A DNA stretch of 34,052 nucleotides, from contig CAILTK010000081.1 in assembly GCA_903837135.1 (NCBI GenBank), positions 1-34,052 on the forward strand, given 5' to 3'. Under the pieces are notes generated by a model. That model worked only from the letters and a program-made list of their open reading frames with translations. It did no database searches and had not been told where the DNA came from. The position numbers and the translations under genes were made by a program. Position 1 is the stretch's first letter, and the number at the start of each line of letters is the position of its first letter. Of this stretch, positions 1-8,762 are shown in pieces. The stretch is from an uncultured Caulobacterales bacterium. GTDB taxonomy: Bacteria; Pseudomonadota; Alphaproteobacteria; Caulobacterales; Caulobacteraceae.

Positions 1-1
1 C

Positions 2-601
2 AATCTGCAGGAGCGGGTGAAGGACGGCGCCTTCCGCGAAGACCTGTTCTATCGCCTGAACGTCTTCCCGATCGAAGCCCCGGCCCTGCGCGAACGGCGC
101 GAGGACGTGCCGGCCCTGGTCGACGCCTTCATCCGCCGCTTCAACGCCGAGGAAGGCAAGCGGGTGGTCGCCGCCACCGCCGAGACGATCGCCATGCTGC
201 AGGCGCATGACTGGCCCGGCAACGTGCGTCAGCTCGAGAACGCGGTCTACCGCGCCATCGTCCTGGCCGACGCGCCCTATCTCCAGCCGCACGACTTCCC
301 GGCCATTTCCGGCGTGTCCGCGCCGCAGCCGATGGCGCACGACGTGGCGGTCGAACCGGCGCCCGACAGCAGCGACGGGGCGGCCGCCGCCCCGGCCGGC
401 GACGGGCCGGTCCGGATCCTCGACGCGCGCGGCCACCTGCGCACCCTCGAGGAGATCGAGCGCGACCTGATCCAGCTGGCGATCGAAATCTACGCCGGCC
501 ACATGACCGAAGTGGCGCGCCGCCTCGGCATCGGCCGCTCCACCCTCTATCGCAAGGTGCGCGAGCAGGGGCTGGAGGACATGGTCAAGGAAGCCGGGTG
601 A
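2..601 (+). CDS. Sigma-54-dependent response regulator (NtrC family), C-terminal part
   Basis: The gene enters from the left edge, so its start and any receiver domain are outside the window; 199 residues are visible. The first part is the end of an AAA+ sigma-54 activator domain: FREDLFYRLNVFPI followed by LRERREDVP and the sensor-2 motif WPGNVRQLEN. An Ala/Pro-rich linker follows. The C-terminus is a Fis-type helix-turn-helix ending in VARRLGIGRSTLYRKVREQGL. Proteins of this family remodel RNA polymerase holding sigma-54 at enhancer-dependent promoters. The target genes cannot be read from this piece. The next gene is convergent, its stop lying 6 bp beyond this stop, so this is the end of a plus-strand unit. 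The family call is secure; which member (NtrC, NtrX, TacA or other) is not. Confidence 0.9.
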   Translation, partial: NLQERVKDGAFREDLFYRLNVFPIEAPALRERREDVPALVDAFIRRFNAEEGKRVVAATAETIAMLQAHDWPGNVRQLENAVYRAIVLADAPYLQPHDFPAISGVSAPQPMAHDVAVEPAPDSSDGAAAAPAGDGPVRILDARGHLRTLEEIERDLIQLAIEIYAGHMTEVARRLGIGRSTLYRKVREQGLEDMVKEAG

Positions 602-607
602 TCGACC

Positions 608-2044
608 CTACCCCAGCTCCGGCGGCCTGAAACCGCCCAGCCGGGCCTCGATCGCTTCGGCGACCGCCAGGGTTTTGCTGTCGCCGCCGCGAGGTCCGAT
701 CAGCTGGACGCCGATCGGCAGGCCCTGGCCGGACAGGCCGATCGGGATGGCCGTGGAGGGAAGTCCGCAGGCCGTGGCCAGCGCCACCCAGTGCAGCAGG
801 GCGTCGTAGGGGATCTTGCGGTTGTCCGAGCAGACCAGCTTGCGCCGGGTCTGGGGCGAGTGGTCGTGCGGGAAGGCCACGACCGGCGTCGCCGGAGCGA
901 TGATCACCTCATAGCGCTCGAACACACCCTTCATGGAGCGACCGATCTTCGCCCGCACCTCGTTGGCGGCGAGCCATTCGGCATGGCTGACCGTCCCCTT
1001 CAGCACCTGCATCGCCCACAGCGGCTTGCCGGGAACGAGCTTCGCCGGCAGGCGCAGGGCGCGCAGGGCCGCCTGCCGGGAGGGCGGCATGTCGGCGACG
1101 ATCAGCGGCATCAGCAGGGTCAGGTAGGCGTCGTAGAGCGCCCGGCCATCGATGGGACTCCTGATGGTCTCCACCGCGACCCCGTCGGCGATCAGGTCGG
1201 CGGCGAAGCCCTCCATGGCGGCCTTGACTTCGCCGTCGAGGACGAAGGCCGGATCCTCGAGCCACAGGCCGATCCGCACGCCGGAGAGCGCCATCGCCGC
1301 CGCCTTGGGGGCCACGGTTCCGCCGGCCAGGATCGACAGCAGCAGTCGGAGATCGCGGGCCGAGCGCGCCATCGGCCCCACGACATTGAGGTCGGGTTCG
1401 GCCGCCGTGCCCGGGACCGGCGGGACGTGTCCGCGCTGCGGCACGAGGCCGTAAGTCGGCTTGTGCGCGTAGACGCCGCAGAAGCTGGCCGGCACGCGCA
1501 GGGAGCCGCCGATGTCCGAGCCGATCTCGAGCGTCGTGGCGCCCACCGCCAGAGCCGCCGCCGCCCCGCCCGAGGAGCCGCCGGGGGTGCGCTCCTCGTC
1601 CCAGGGATTGTTGGTGGTCCCGTAGAGAGAGTTGTAGCTTTGCCAGTCGCCGGCCATGACCGGCACATTGGTCTTGCCCCAGATCACCGCGCCTTCGGTC
1701 CGCGCGAGGCCGACCGCCGCCGCGTCGCCGGCCGCCCGGCCCAGCAGCGCCTTGTCGCCCGCGCTCGCCGGCATATCGCCGACATCGAGACAGTCCTTGA
1801 TGGTCATCGGCAGGCCGGCGAGCATGCCGATCTGGGCCGAACTTTCGCCCTTGGCGCGGCGCTCGTCGATCTCGCGGGCGCGGCGGCGGGCCGGCTCCAC
1901 GTCTTCACGCACCACCGCGTTGATCCGCGACTGCAGCTGGTGGCTGCGGGCCACCGTGGCGTCGAGCAATTCGAGGCTGGAGATCCGGCGCCCGTCCAGA
2001 GCCAGCAACAGGGCCGTCGCATCGAGCCCGTTGAGGTCAGGCAT
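608..2044 (-). CDS. Amidase signature family hydrolase
   Basis: This 478-residue protein is of usual length for an amidase-signature enzyme, which hydrolyses amide bonds with a Ser-cisSer-Lys triad. All three residues are visible: Lys83 in MTIKDCLDV, Ser157 in the glycine-rich [13 protein letters not shown], and Ser181 in [12 protein letters not shown]. The substrate cannot be told. It is not GatA by context, because no gatB or gatC is near. The ATG at 2044 overlaps the end of dapB by 8 bp, so the two are probably translated as one unit, although a role in lysine synthesis does not follow. The family includes many broad-specificity acylamide hydrolases. Confidence 0.9.
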   Translation of the reverse strand: MPDLNGLDATALLLALDGRRISSLELLDATVARSHQLQSRINAVVREDVEPARRRAREIDERRAKGESSAQIGMLAGLPMTIKDCLDVGDMPASAGDKALLGRAAGDAAAVGLARTEGAVIWGKTNVPVMAGDWQSYNSLYGTTNNPWDEERTPGGSSGGAAAALAVGATTLEIGSDIGGSLRVPASFCGVYAHKPTYGLVPQRGHVPPVPGTAAEPDLNVVGPMARSARDLRLLLSILAGGTVAPKAAAMALSGVRIGLWLEDPAFVLDGEVKAAMEGFAADLIADGVAVETIRSPIDGRALYDAYLTLLMPLIVADMPPSRQAALRALRLPAKLVPGKPLWAMQVLKGTVSHAEWLAANEVRAKIGRSMKGVFERYEVIIAPATPVVAFPHDHSPQTRRKLVCSDNRKIPYDALLHWVALATACGLPSTAIPIGLSGQGLPIGVQLIGPRGGDSKTLAVAEAIEARLGGFRPPELG

Positions 2045-2828
2045 GCGGCGGTTCTTCCTTCATGAAGCCGAGCACATCCTGCATGTCGTAGAGGCCGGCC
2101 GGACGCCGCGCCGCCCACACCGCCGCCTCGACCGCGCCGCGGGCGAACAGACTGCGGTCGCGCGCGGAATGGCTGAGGGTCAGGATCTCGTCCTCGGCGG
2201 CGAAGACCACGCTGTGCTCGCCGACGATGCCGCCGCCGCGCATGACCGAAAAGCCGATCTCGCCCGGCTGGCGACCGTTGGTGATCCCGTCGCGCGACCG
2301 CGCGCGCACCGCGTCGAGATCCTGACCGCGCCCCGCGGCGGCGGCGTGGCCGAGCATCAGCGCCGTCCCGGACGGGGCGTCGAGCTTGCGCTTGTGGTGG
2401 GCTTCGAACACCTCGATGTCGTAGTCGGCGGCGGGCAGGGCGCGGGCGGCCTGGTTGACCAGCCCGATCAGCATGTTGACCCCGAGCGAGAAATTGCCGG
2501 ACTTGACGATGGCCAGCCGCTTGGCCGCGGCGCGCGCCACCCGCTCTTCGTTGGGCGAAAAGCCGGTCGAACCGATCACCAGCGCGGGGCCGCCCCGGTC
2601 GGCCGCGGCCTTGGCCAGCTCCGCCGAGGCGTGGGCCATGGTGAAATCGATGATCACGTCCGTGGCCGCGATCGCCTGATCGCGGCTGACCAGTCCCTCC
2701 CCCTGCACGCCCTCGCGATCGAACCGCGCCGCCAGCACGACGTCGGTCCGGCCCTCGATCACGGCGACCACGGCGCGGCCCATGCGCCCCTGCGCCCCGG
2801 CCACGCCGATGCGGATCGGTTCAACCAC
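2037..2828 (-). CDS. dapB: 4-hydroxy-tetrahydrodipicolinate reductase
   Basis: DapB reduces 4-hydroxy-tetrahydrodipicolinate with NAD(P)H in the diaminopimelate/lysine pathway in the cytoplasm. The 263-residue length is typical. The dinucleotide-binding loop [10 protein letters not shown] is at residues 8-17. The family signature [13 protein letters not shown], with the catalytic His and Lys, is at about 144-156. GSTGFS lies near residues 86-91. The start is a GTG at 2828, giving [10 protein letters not shown] directly before the Rossmann strand, and no better upstream start is seen. The downstream amidase overlaps by 8 bp. The upstream 92 bp is shared with the divergent glutathione transferase gene. 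A second lysine-pathway gene, dapF, lies elsewhere in the window at 15168-16016. Confidence 0.96.
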   Translation of the reverse strand: MVEPIRIGVAGAQGRMGRAVVAVIEGRTDVVLAARFDREGVQGEGLVSRDQAIAATDVIIDFTMAHASAELAKAAADRGGPALVIGSTGFSPNEERVARAAAKRLAIVKSGNFSLGVNMLIGLVNQAARALPAADYDIEVFEAHHKRKLDAPSGTALMLGHAAAAGRGQDLDAVRARSRDGITNGRQPGEIGFSVMRGGGIVGEHSVVFAAEDEILTLSHSARDRSLFARGAVEAAVWAARRPAGLYDMQDVLGFMKEEPPHA

Positions 2829-2920
2829 GGGCCCGTTCCCCGCGACCGCTTGCGAATTGCACGATCACGACGGACCTTGCACAAGGCGGGGACGAAGCGG
2901 CGACAGCCTCAGGACGGTTC

Positions 2921-3565
2921 ATGAAACTCTATTCCCTCGATCTGTCGCCCTATGCGGCGCGCGTGCGCATCAGCATCTACGCCAAGAAGCTGCCGATCGA
3001 AATCGTCGCGCCGCCGGCGGCCGGGATCAAGTCCGCCGAGTATCTGGCGCTGAACCCGATGGGGAAGATTCCCGTCCTGCTGCTGGATGACGGCCTGTCG
3101 ATTCCGGAATCGGAGACCATCGTCGAATACCTCGAGGACGCCTTTCCCGACCCCTCGCTCCGTCCGCACGGCCCCGAGGCCGCGGCGCATGTGCGGCTGA
3201 TCGCGCGGGTGGCGGAACTCTATGTGATGAGCCCGCTGAGCGCCCTCTATCCGCACCTCGACCCGGCGCGGCGCGACGAAGCGGCGGTGGACGCGGCGGT
3301 GGCGCGCCTGGAGTCGGGCATGAGCTATCTCGAAACCTTCATGGCGCAGGGGCCCTACGCCGCCGGGGACAAGTTCACCACCGCCGACGGCCAGGTGACG
3401 CCGACGGTCTTCTACCTCAACGCCATCCTCAGCCGGATCGACCGGCTGGAGGTGATGGCGCGGCACGAGCGTCTGTCGGCCTACGTCCGCACCGCCAAGT
3501 CCGACCCGGTGCTCGCCAAGGTGATGGGTGAGATGGCGGACGGAATGAAAAACTCGGGGCGATAG
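2921..3565 (+). CDS. Glutathione S-transferase family protein
   Basis: This 214-residue protein has a thioredoxin-fold N-terminal domain (about residues 1-80) and an all-helical C-terminal domain, the usual GST layout. Visible marks are SPYAARVRI after the first strand, the cis-proline segment ALNPMGKIPVL, and IPESETIVEYLE, which contacts the glutathione gamma-glutamyl group in the family. A purine-rich AGGACGG sits 8-14 bases before the ATG. The gene is divergent from dapB and convergent with the phosphate transporter, whose stop is 12 bp away, so it is probably monocistronic. Substrate and class (zeta/maleylacetoacetate isomerase-like or other) cannot be fixed by eye. Confidence 0.9.
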   Translation: MKLYSLDLSPYAARVRISIYAKKLPIEIVAPPAAGIKSAEYLALNPMGKIPVLLLDDGLSIPESETIVEYLEDAFPDPSLRPHGPEAAAHVRLIARVAELYVMSPLSALYPHLDPARRDEAAVDAAVARLESGMSYLETFMAQGPYAAGDKFTTADGQVTPTVFYLNAILSRIDRLEVMARHERLSAYVRTAKSDPVLAKVMGEMADGMKNSGR

Positions 3566-3577
3566 ACGGCGCAGGGT

Positions 3578-5233
3578 TCAGGTCAGGCCTGCGGCGCGGA
3601 CCAGGGTGAGGAAGATCCAGTAGAGACCTCCGGCGATGGCCATCGCCGCCGGCAAGGTCAGCACCCAGGCCATGCCGATATTGCGCACGGTGCCCCACTG
3701 CAGCCCGGAGCCGTTCGCCGCGGCCGCCCCGGCCACGCCGCTGGAGAGGATGTGGGTGGTCGAAACGGGCATGCCCTTGAACTGAGCCAACAGGATGGTG
3801 GCCGCCGCGACGAGCTCGGCCGAGGCGCCCATGCCGTAGGTCAGATGCATCTTGCCGATACGCTCGCCGACGGTGACGACGATTCGTTTCCAGCCGACCA
3901 TGGTGCCTAGCCCGAGCGCCAGCGCCACGGTGATCTTGACCCAGGTCGGGATGAAGCGCGTGCCTTTTTCCAGGAGGTCGCGATAGCCGGTCAAAGCCTT
4001 GGCCTGACCGTTCGGGAAGGCCTGCTCGGTCGCCTTCTTGTCCTTCGTGGCCAGGCGCAGGGTGTCGTAGATCAGATACATGTCGTTGCGCAGGTTCTTG
4101 GTCTGGGCCGCCGGCACATGCTTCACGCCGCCGTATTGCTGGACCTGCTGGTTGATCTGCGGCGCCATCACGCCCAGGGCGGCGAACACCTCGGGTCGCG
4201 TGACGTCGTGCTTACGAAGCGCCTCGGAGACGACGTCGCGCGCCTTGGACGGATCGATGCTCCGGCCCTGGGCGTGGGCGGTGAACACGCCCCCGACGGC
4301 CTGGGTCGCCTGTGCGAAGGCCGGCGTCGAGGAGTCCGGCATGGTGCGGTTCAGGGCATAAGCGGTCGGCGCTACGCCGATGAGGATCAGCATGATCAGG
4401 CCCATGCCCTTCTGGCCGTCGTTGCCGCCGTGGGCGAAGGACACCGCCGTGCAGGTGAACACCAGAAGCCCGCGGATGATCGGCGGCGGCGGCTTCTTGC
4501 CCTCCGGCTCCTTGTAGAGCTTGTCGTTCCTGACCAGCCGCTTCATGGCGAACAGCAGGACGAATGAGCCGACAAATCCCATCAGCGGGCTCACCAGCAG
4601 GGCCAGCAGCACGTCGCGGGCCTGGCTCCATTCCACGCCCGAGGTCCCGCCCGCTCCCCGCGCGATCAGCTGGTTGGCGAGACCGACGCCGAGGATCGAG
4701 CCGATCAGCGCGTGGGAGGAGCTGTTCGGCAGGCCGAACCACCAGGTCCCCAGATTCCACACGACCGCCGCGATCAGCAGGGCGAAGATCATCGCATAGC
4801 CGCCCGCCGAGCCGACGTTGAGGATGAGGTCGACGGGCAGCAGGGTGATGACGCTGTACGCCACCGCGCCGGTGGAGACGATGACGCCGAGGAAGTTGAA
4901 GCAGCCCGACCAGATCACCGCGAAGACCGGCGGCAGGCTGTGGGTGTAGATCACCGTCGCCACCGCGTTGGCGGTGTCGTGGAAGCCGTTGACGAACTCG
5001 AACCCGAGCGCGATCAGCAGCGCCGCGCCGAGGAACAGGAACGGCGCGAAAGTCAGCGTCTCTCCCACGTGCCGGGTGTCGGTGAAGATGTTGAGGCCCG
5101 CAAACGCCAGTCCGGCGGCGATCAGCAGGGCGAAGACGATGATCCCCGACGGGTGGACCTTGCGATCGAGGTCGACGGCCGATTTGCGCGGCGCCGCGGG
5201 CTGGTCGGCAGAGCCTAGGGCGGCGTCGGTCAT
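3578..5233 (-). CDS. PiT-family inorganic phosphate transporter
   Basis: This is a 551-residue integral membrane protein with about ten hydrophobic segments. The two PiT signature repeats are present: GFHDTANAVAT at about residues 83-93, and HGGNDGQKGMGLI in the second half. PNSSSHALIGSILG and PVSTTHILSSG are also typical. PiT proteins import metal-phosphate with protons at low affinity. A long soluble loop rich in charged residues (about residues 300-420) splits the two halves, as in larger bacterial PiT proteins. The gene stands alone, with no pit accessory (phoU-like) gene beside it. A possible Pho box lies upstream at 5289-5306. In Sinorhizobium meliloti a pit gene is repressed by PhoB, so similar control is plausible but untested here. 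Confidence 0.95.
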   Translation of the reverse strand: MTDAALGSADQPAAPRKSAVDLDRKVHPSGIIVFALLIAAGLAFAGLNIFTDTRHVGETLTFAPFLFLGAALLIALGFEFVNGFHDTANAVATVIYTHSLPPVFAVIWSGCFNFLGVIVSTGAVAYSVITLLPVDLILNVGSAGGYAMIFALLIAAVVWNLGTWWFGLPNSSSHALIGSILGVGLANQLIARGAGGTSGVEWSQARDVLLALLVSPLMGFVGSFVLLFAMKRLVRNDKLYKEPEGKKPPPPIIRGLLVFTCTAVSFAHGGNDGQKGMGLIMLILIGVAPTAYALNRTMPDSSTPAFAQATQAVGGVFTAHAQGRSIDPSKARDVVSEALRKHDVTRPEVFAALGVMAPQINQQVQQYGGVKHVPAAQTKNLRNDMYLIYDTLRLATKDKKATEQAFPNGQAKALTGYRDLLEKGTRFIPTWVKITVALALGLGTMVGWKRIVVTVGERIGKMHLTYGMGASAELVAAATILLAQFKGMPVSTTHILSSGVAGAAAANGSGLQWGTVRNIGMAWVLTLPAAMAIAGGLYWIFLTLVRAAGLT

Positions 5234-5288
5234 ATCGGGCCTCGCGGGTGGCTTTCGAGGTCAACTCCCAGCCCCCAGGGCCTGTTTC

Positions 5289-5306
5289 GTGATCCTTTTG
5301 TGACAC
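5289..5306 (-). promoter_or_regulatory. Possible PhoB binding site (Pho box)
   Basis: Read on the minus strand this is GTGTCAC-AAAA-GGATCAC: two 7-mers spaced by 4 A, matching the layout of the Pho box (CTGTCAT-N4-CTGTCAT, 11 bp period). The first repeat matches 5 of 7 bases and the second keeps TCA. It sits 55-72 bp upstream of the phosphate transporter start and in the transporter's orientation. No clear -10 is visible downstream, so both the direction of effect and the site itself are inferences. Confidence 0.45.
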
Positions 5307-5387
5307 CCTGCGGGTGCGGCTCGCGGCCTGTACTTCCGCCGATGGCCGGATTTATGCTGACCCAGCTGATCGCCGGAAGAGATCGCC

Positions 5388-5849
5388 ATGCCAAAGATCG
5401 ACATCGCCGCCGTCCCGGAGCGCAAGGGCGTGGGCTATCCGGCCCCGTTCGCCGCGCCCTGCGCCGAACGGGTGCGCCAGCGCCTGGGGAACGCGGGCGG
5501 CCTGACCGACTTCGGCGTCAACCTGATGCGCCTGCCGCCGGACGGCTGGTCCAGCCAGCGCCATTGGCATACGCACGAGGACGAATTCGTCTATGTGCTC
5601 GAAGGCGAACTGGTCCTGGTCGAGGACGGCGGCGAGACGGTGCTGCGCGCCGGCGACGCGGCGGCCTTCGCCAAGAACACCGGCGACGGACACCATATGA
5701 TCAATCGGTCGGGCGCCACCGCCGTCTACCTCGAGGTCGGATCCCGCTCCCCCGACGACCTCACCACCTGCTCGGACATCGACCTGATGAGCGCCGCCGC
5801 CGACGGCCGGTTCGTGCACAAGGACGGCGCGGCGTATCCCGAGCCTTGA
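5388..5849 (+). CDS. Cupin domain protein
   Basis: This is a 153-residue single-domain protein. Cupin motif 1 is complete in HWHTHEDEFVYVLEGE, with two His and a Glu placed to hold a metal. Motif 2 follows as GDAAAFAKNTGDGHHMIN, with the second-motif His. Small proteins like this include sugar-binding and oxygenase cupins; nothing here says which. An RBS-like GGAAGAG sits about 7 bases before the ATG. The gene is divergent from the phosphate transporter and about 170 bp upstream of the FAD oxidoreductase on the same strand. Co-transcription with that gene is possible but not shown. Confidence 0.88.
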   Translation: MPKIDIAAVPERKGVGYPAPFAAPCAERVRQRLGNAGGLTDFGVNLMRLPPDGWSSQRHWHTHEDEFVYVLEGELVLVEDGGETVLRAGDAAAFAKNTGDGHHMINRSGATAVYLEVGSRSPDDLTTCSDIDLMSAAADGRFVHKDGAAYPEP

Positions 5850-6017
5850 GGGAACGCCGCCGAGCAGGAAGCCGATGGCGATGCGCAGGGCGGGCGCGTT
5901 GACCGCGACATGCCGGGCGCCGATCTCCGCCTACGCCAGGGTGTCGCAATCCTCCGCTAAGCTTCGGGCTAGGCCTTGACTCAGCCCGCCCCCTCAACGC
6001 TCGACCGCAGAACCGCG

Positions 6018-7382
6018 ATGACCCAGATCCTTGAACCGGCGCGCTCCGTGGACGTGATCGCGGAGACCGACGTGCTGGTGGTGGGCAGCGGCCCGGGCGG
6101 ACTGGCGGCGGCGCTGGCCGCGGCGCGGGCCGGGGCCAGGACCATCCTGCTCGAGCGCAACGGCTGCTTCGGCGGCAACATCACCCAGGTCGGGGTCGAG
6201 GGCCTCGCCTGGTACCGGCACGAGCACACGGTGGATTGCGAGGGCATCGGCATCGAGTTCGAAGAGCGCGCCAAGGCCATGGGCGCCGCCATGCCCGAGC
6301 CGCAGTCCCTGAGCCACGCCCTCGACGCCGAGGCGTTCAAGCACGTGGCCGACGTGCTGGTGCGCGAAGCGGGCGTTACCCCCAAATTGCACCGGACCGG
6401 CGTCGCGCCGATCCTGGAGGGGAATGTCCTCAGGGGCGTGATCACCGAGAGCAAGGCCGGACGCGAGGCGATCCTGGCCCGCCGCGTGATCGACGCGACC
6501 GGCGACGCCGACATCGCCTTCCGCGCCGGCGCGCCGGTCCACAAGACCCCGCGCGAGGAGATGATGGCCGCCTCGGTGATGTTCTCGATGAGCGGCGTCG
6601 ACAAGCGGCGCTTTCTCGACGCGGTGAAGGCCGATCCACAGACCTACAAGGACTGGGAGGGCAACGGGGAGTGGAATATCGAGACCACCGGCAAGGAGGA
6701 CGCCCTCTTTTCGCCCTTCCTGCGCAAGCCGTTCAAGCAGGCCCTGGCGGCCGGGGTGCTGCCGCCCAACCTGACCACCATCGCCGGCACCTGGGGCGCG
6801 GTGTCCGACCAGGGCGACCTGACCTATCTCAACCTCGTGGCCCTTTCGGGCGTCGACGGAACCGAGCCCGACGACCTGACTGCGGCGGAGATGGAGGGAC
6901 GCGGCCAGGCGATGGCGGCCATCGAGGCGCTCAAGCGCTTCATGCCCGGCTGCGAGGGGGCCAAGCTGCGCAACTTCGGCATGACGCTGGGCGTGCGCGA
7001 CACCCGCAAGATCGACGCCCGTTACAACATGACCGGCGCGGACGTGCGCGAGCAGGCGCGCTTCGACGACAGCATCGGCATCTTCCCGGAATTCATCGAT
7101 GGCTACGGCATCCTGATCCTGCCGACCACCGGACGCTACTTCCACCTGCCCTATCGCGCCCTTCTGCCGAAAGGCGTGGACAACCTTTTGGTGGCGGGGC
7201 GGTGCATCGGCGGCGACAAGGTCAGCCACGCCGCCGTGCGCAACATGATGTGCTGCGCCGTCACCGGTCAGGGCGCCGGGGTCGCGGCGGCGATCTCGGC
7301 CGCCTCCAACACCGCGCTGGACCAGGTCGACATGGGCCGGGTGCAGGCCGAGCTTTTGCGTCAGGGCGCCCGCATCCACTGA
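6018..7382 (+). CDS. FAD-dependent oxidoreductase (FAD_oxidored type)
   Basis: This is a 454-residue flavoprotein. The FAD Rossmann motif DVLVVGSGPGG is at residues 18-28. LLERNGCFGGN follows in the second strand and loop, a pattern of the FAD_oxidored (PF12831-like) group. The C-terminal FAD contact is NLLVAGRCIGGD. I chose the ATG at 6018 because it places the first strand about 17 residues in; an in-frame TTG at 5976 would add 14 unconserved residues. The substrate is unknown. A major facilitator gene begins 35 bp downstream on the same strand, so the pair may import and oxidise the same small molecule. That link is inferred from spacing alone. Confidence 0.88.
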   Translation: MTQILEPARSVDVIAETDVLVVGSGPGGLAAALAAARAGARTILLERNGCFGGNITQVGVEGLAWYRHEHTVDCEGIGIEFEERAKAMGAAMPEPQSLSHALDAEAFKHVADVLVREAGVTPKLHRTGVAPILEGNVLRGVITESKAGREAILARRVIDATGDADIAFRAGAPVHKTPREEMMAASVMFSMSGVDKRRFLDAVKADPQTYKDWEGNGEWNIETTGKEDALFSPFLRKPFKQALAAGVLPPNLTTIAGTWGAVSDQGDLTYLNLVALSGVDGTEPDDLTAAEMEGRGQAMAAIEALKRFMPGCEGAKLRNFGMTLGVRDTRKIDARYNMTGADVREQARFDDSIGIFPEFIDGYGILILPTTGRYFHLPYRALLPKGVDNLLVAGRCIGGDKVSHAAVRNMMCCAVTGQGAGVAAAISAASNTALDQVDMGRVQAELLRQGARIH

Positions 7383-7417
7383 CATCGGCCGCCGGGCGTC
7401 GGCGAGAGGGGGGCTTC

Positions 7418-8692
7418 ATGCGCGGCAAGTGGTGGGTCCTGGGCCTGATCGCCCTGGCGATCGCGGGCGACTACTACGCCTGGGATTCGATCGCTCCGGT
7501 GGCGGACCTGCTTCGTCGCCAGCGCGGGTTCAGCCAGGCGCAGATCGGCCTGTTGAACGCCGTCTACGCCCTGCCCAACATCCCGCTGTGTCTGGTGGGC
7601 GGCGTGCTGATCGACCGGATCGGCGCGGCGCGCGCCAGCCTGATCTGCGCGGTGTTCTGCTTCGCCGGCGCCGTGCTCACCGCCGTGGGCCAACCCTACG
7701 GCGTGATGGTCGCCGGCCGGCTGTTCTTCGGCATCGGCGAAGAGACCCTGTTCATCTCTCTCCTCGCCGGCGTGGCCCAGTGGTTCAGCGCCGGCGGCGC
7801 GGCGCTGGCCATGAGCCTGTTCTTCAGCATGGCGCGGGTCGGCTCCTACGCCGCCGACATCTCGCCGCGGTGGGCGGCGGGGGTCTATGCGGGCGGCTGG
7901 CGTCCGCCCCTGGTGCTGGCCGCGGCGCTGACCGGGGTCAGCCTCGTCGCCGCCCTCGCCTACCTCTGGATCGATCGCCGCCGGGCCGCCCTTCCCGCCC
8001 CGGCGGTCGCCGGCCACGGCCGGTTCGACTGGCGCGACCTGGCCCGGTTCGACCGGTCGTTCTGGTATATTCTCTGGCTCAATGTCCTGTTCGCCTCGGT
8101 CTTCTTTCCGTTCCGATCCACCTTCGCCATCGTCTTCTTCCAGGACGCCAAGAAGCTCAGCCTGTCGGCCGCCGGCCTGGTCAACTCCTGGGTCTTCTTC
8201 GCCGCCATCTTCGCCACCCCGGTGTTCGGCCTGCTCGCCGACCGGTTCGGCCGACGCGCGATGCTGCTCACCGTCGGCGCCGGCCTGATGCCGCTGACCT
8301 TCGCCATCCTGGGCCTGACGCAGTGGAGCCTCTGGGTCACCACCGTGCTGATGGGCGTCGCCTTTTCCGTCATCCCCGCCGTGATCTGGCCCTCAACCGC
8401 GATGCTGGTGCAACCCGTTCGCCTCGGCACGGCCTTCGGCCTGATCAACGTGCTGCAGAGCCTCGGCATGGGCGCCATGAACCTCGCCGCCGGCGCGCTC
8501 AACGACCGGTTCCACGCGGGGCCGGACCACCCCTCCGGCTACGGCCCGATGCTGTGGATGTTCTTCGTCGTCAGCTTCCTGGGCTTTCTCGCGGTCGCGG
8601 CCCTCTGGCGGCGGGAGAGCGGACCTGAGGGCCACGGCCTGAACACGCCGGGCGCGCTGCTGACTGGAGAGCATCAGCCTCCCCGGACCTGA
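7418..8692 (+). CDS. Major facilitator superfamily transporter
   Basis: This is a 424-residue inner-membrane transporter with about 12 hydrophobic segments. MFS loop 2-3 motif A appears as GGVLIDRIGAARA, and its second-half copy as GLLADRFGRRAML. The frame stays open far upstream across the oxidoreductase, but only the ATG at 7418 gives a transporter N-terminus (MRGKWWVLGLIALAIAGDYY). It has a strong GAGAGGGGGG purine tract just before it. The gene follows the FAD oxidoreductase by 35 bp and probably shares its mRNA. Substrate unknown. A palindromic element lies 9 bp past the stop and may act as the 3' end. Confidence 0.9.
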   Translation: MRGKWWVLGLIALAIAGDYYAWDSIAPVADLLRRQRGFSQAQIGLLNAVYALPNIPLCLVGGVLIDRIGAARASLICAVFCFAGAVLTAVGQPYGVMVAGRLFFGIGEETLFISLLAGVAQWFSAGGAALAMSLFFSMARVGSYAADISPRWAAGVYAGGWRPPLVLAAALTGVSLVAALAYLWIDRRRAALPAPAVAGHGRFDWRDLARFDRSFWYILWLNVLFASVFFPFRSTFAIVFFQDAKKLSLSAAGLVNSWVFFAAIFATPVFGLLADRFGRRAMLLTVGAGLMPLTFAILGLTQWSLWVTTVLMGVAFSVIPAVIWPSTAMLVQPVRLGTAFGLINVLQSLGMGAMNLAAGALNDRFHAGPDHPSGYGPMLWMFFVVSFLGFLAVAALWRRESGPEGHGLNTPGALLTGEHQPPRT

Positions 8693-8700
8693 CATCGTTT

Positions 8701-8732
8701 CCGCTCAGCCCGGCGAATGCCGGGATGAGCGG
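8701..8732. repeat. REP-like palindrome between convergent genes
   Basis: This is a near-perfect 32-bp palindrome. The outer arms CCGCTCA and TGAGCGG flank an inner CCCGGC-GAAT-GCCGGG hairpin. Two closely related copies lie at 11313-11344 and 11403-11434. It sits between the ends of the MFS gene and the COG0523 GTPase gene, where such an element can stabilise or end both transcripts. No T-tract follows on either strand, so it is not a classical intrinsic terminator. Confidence 0.7.
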
Positions 8733-8762
8733 ATCGGGTTGATCCACTTTTCGATGGCGCGA

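Noticed and set aside
791-2065. Open frame of 424 codons on the plus strand opposite the amidase
   Set aside because: It is a shadow of the amidase gene, dominated by Arg, Gly, His and Gln, with no motif.
5850-5960. Possible end of a membrane protein gene on the minus strand (NAPALRIAIGFLLGG-like reading)
   Set aside because: The reading has a stop codon just upstream and runs into the cupin gene antisense. It is too short to place in a family and may be chance.
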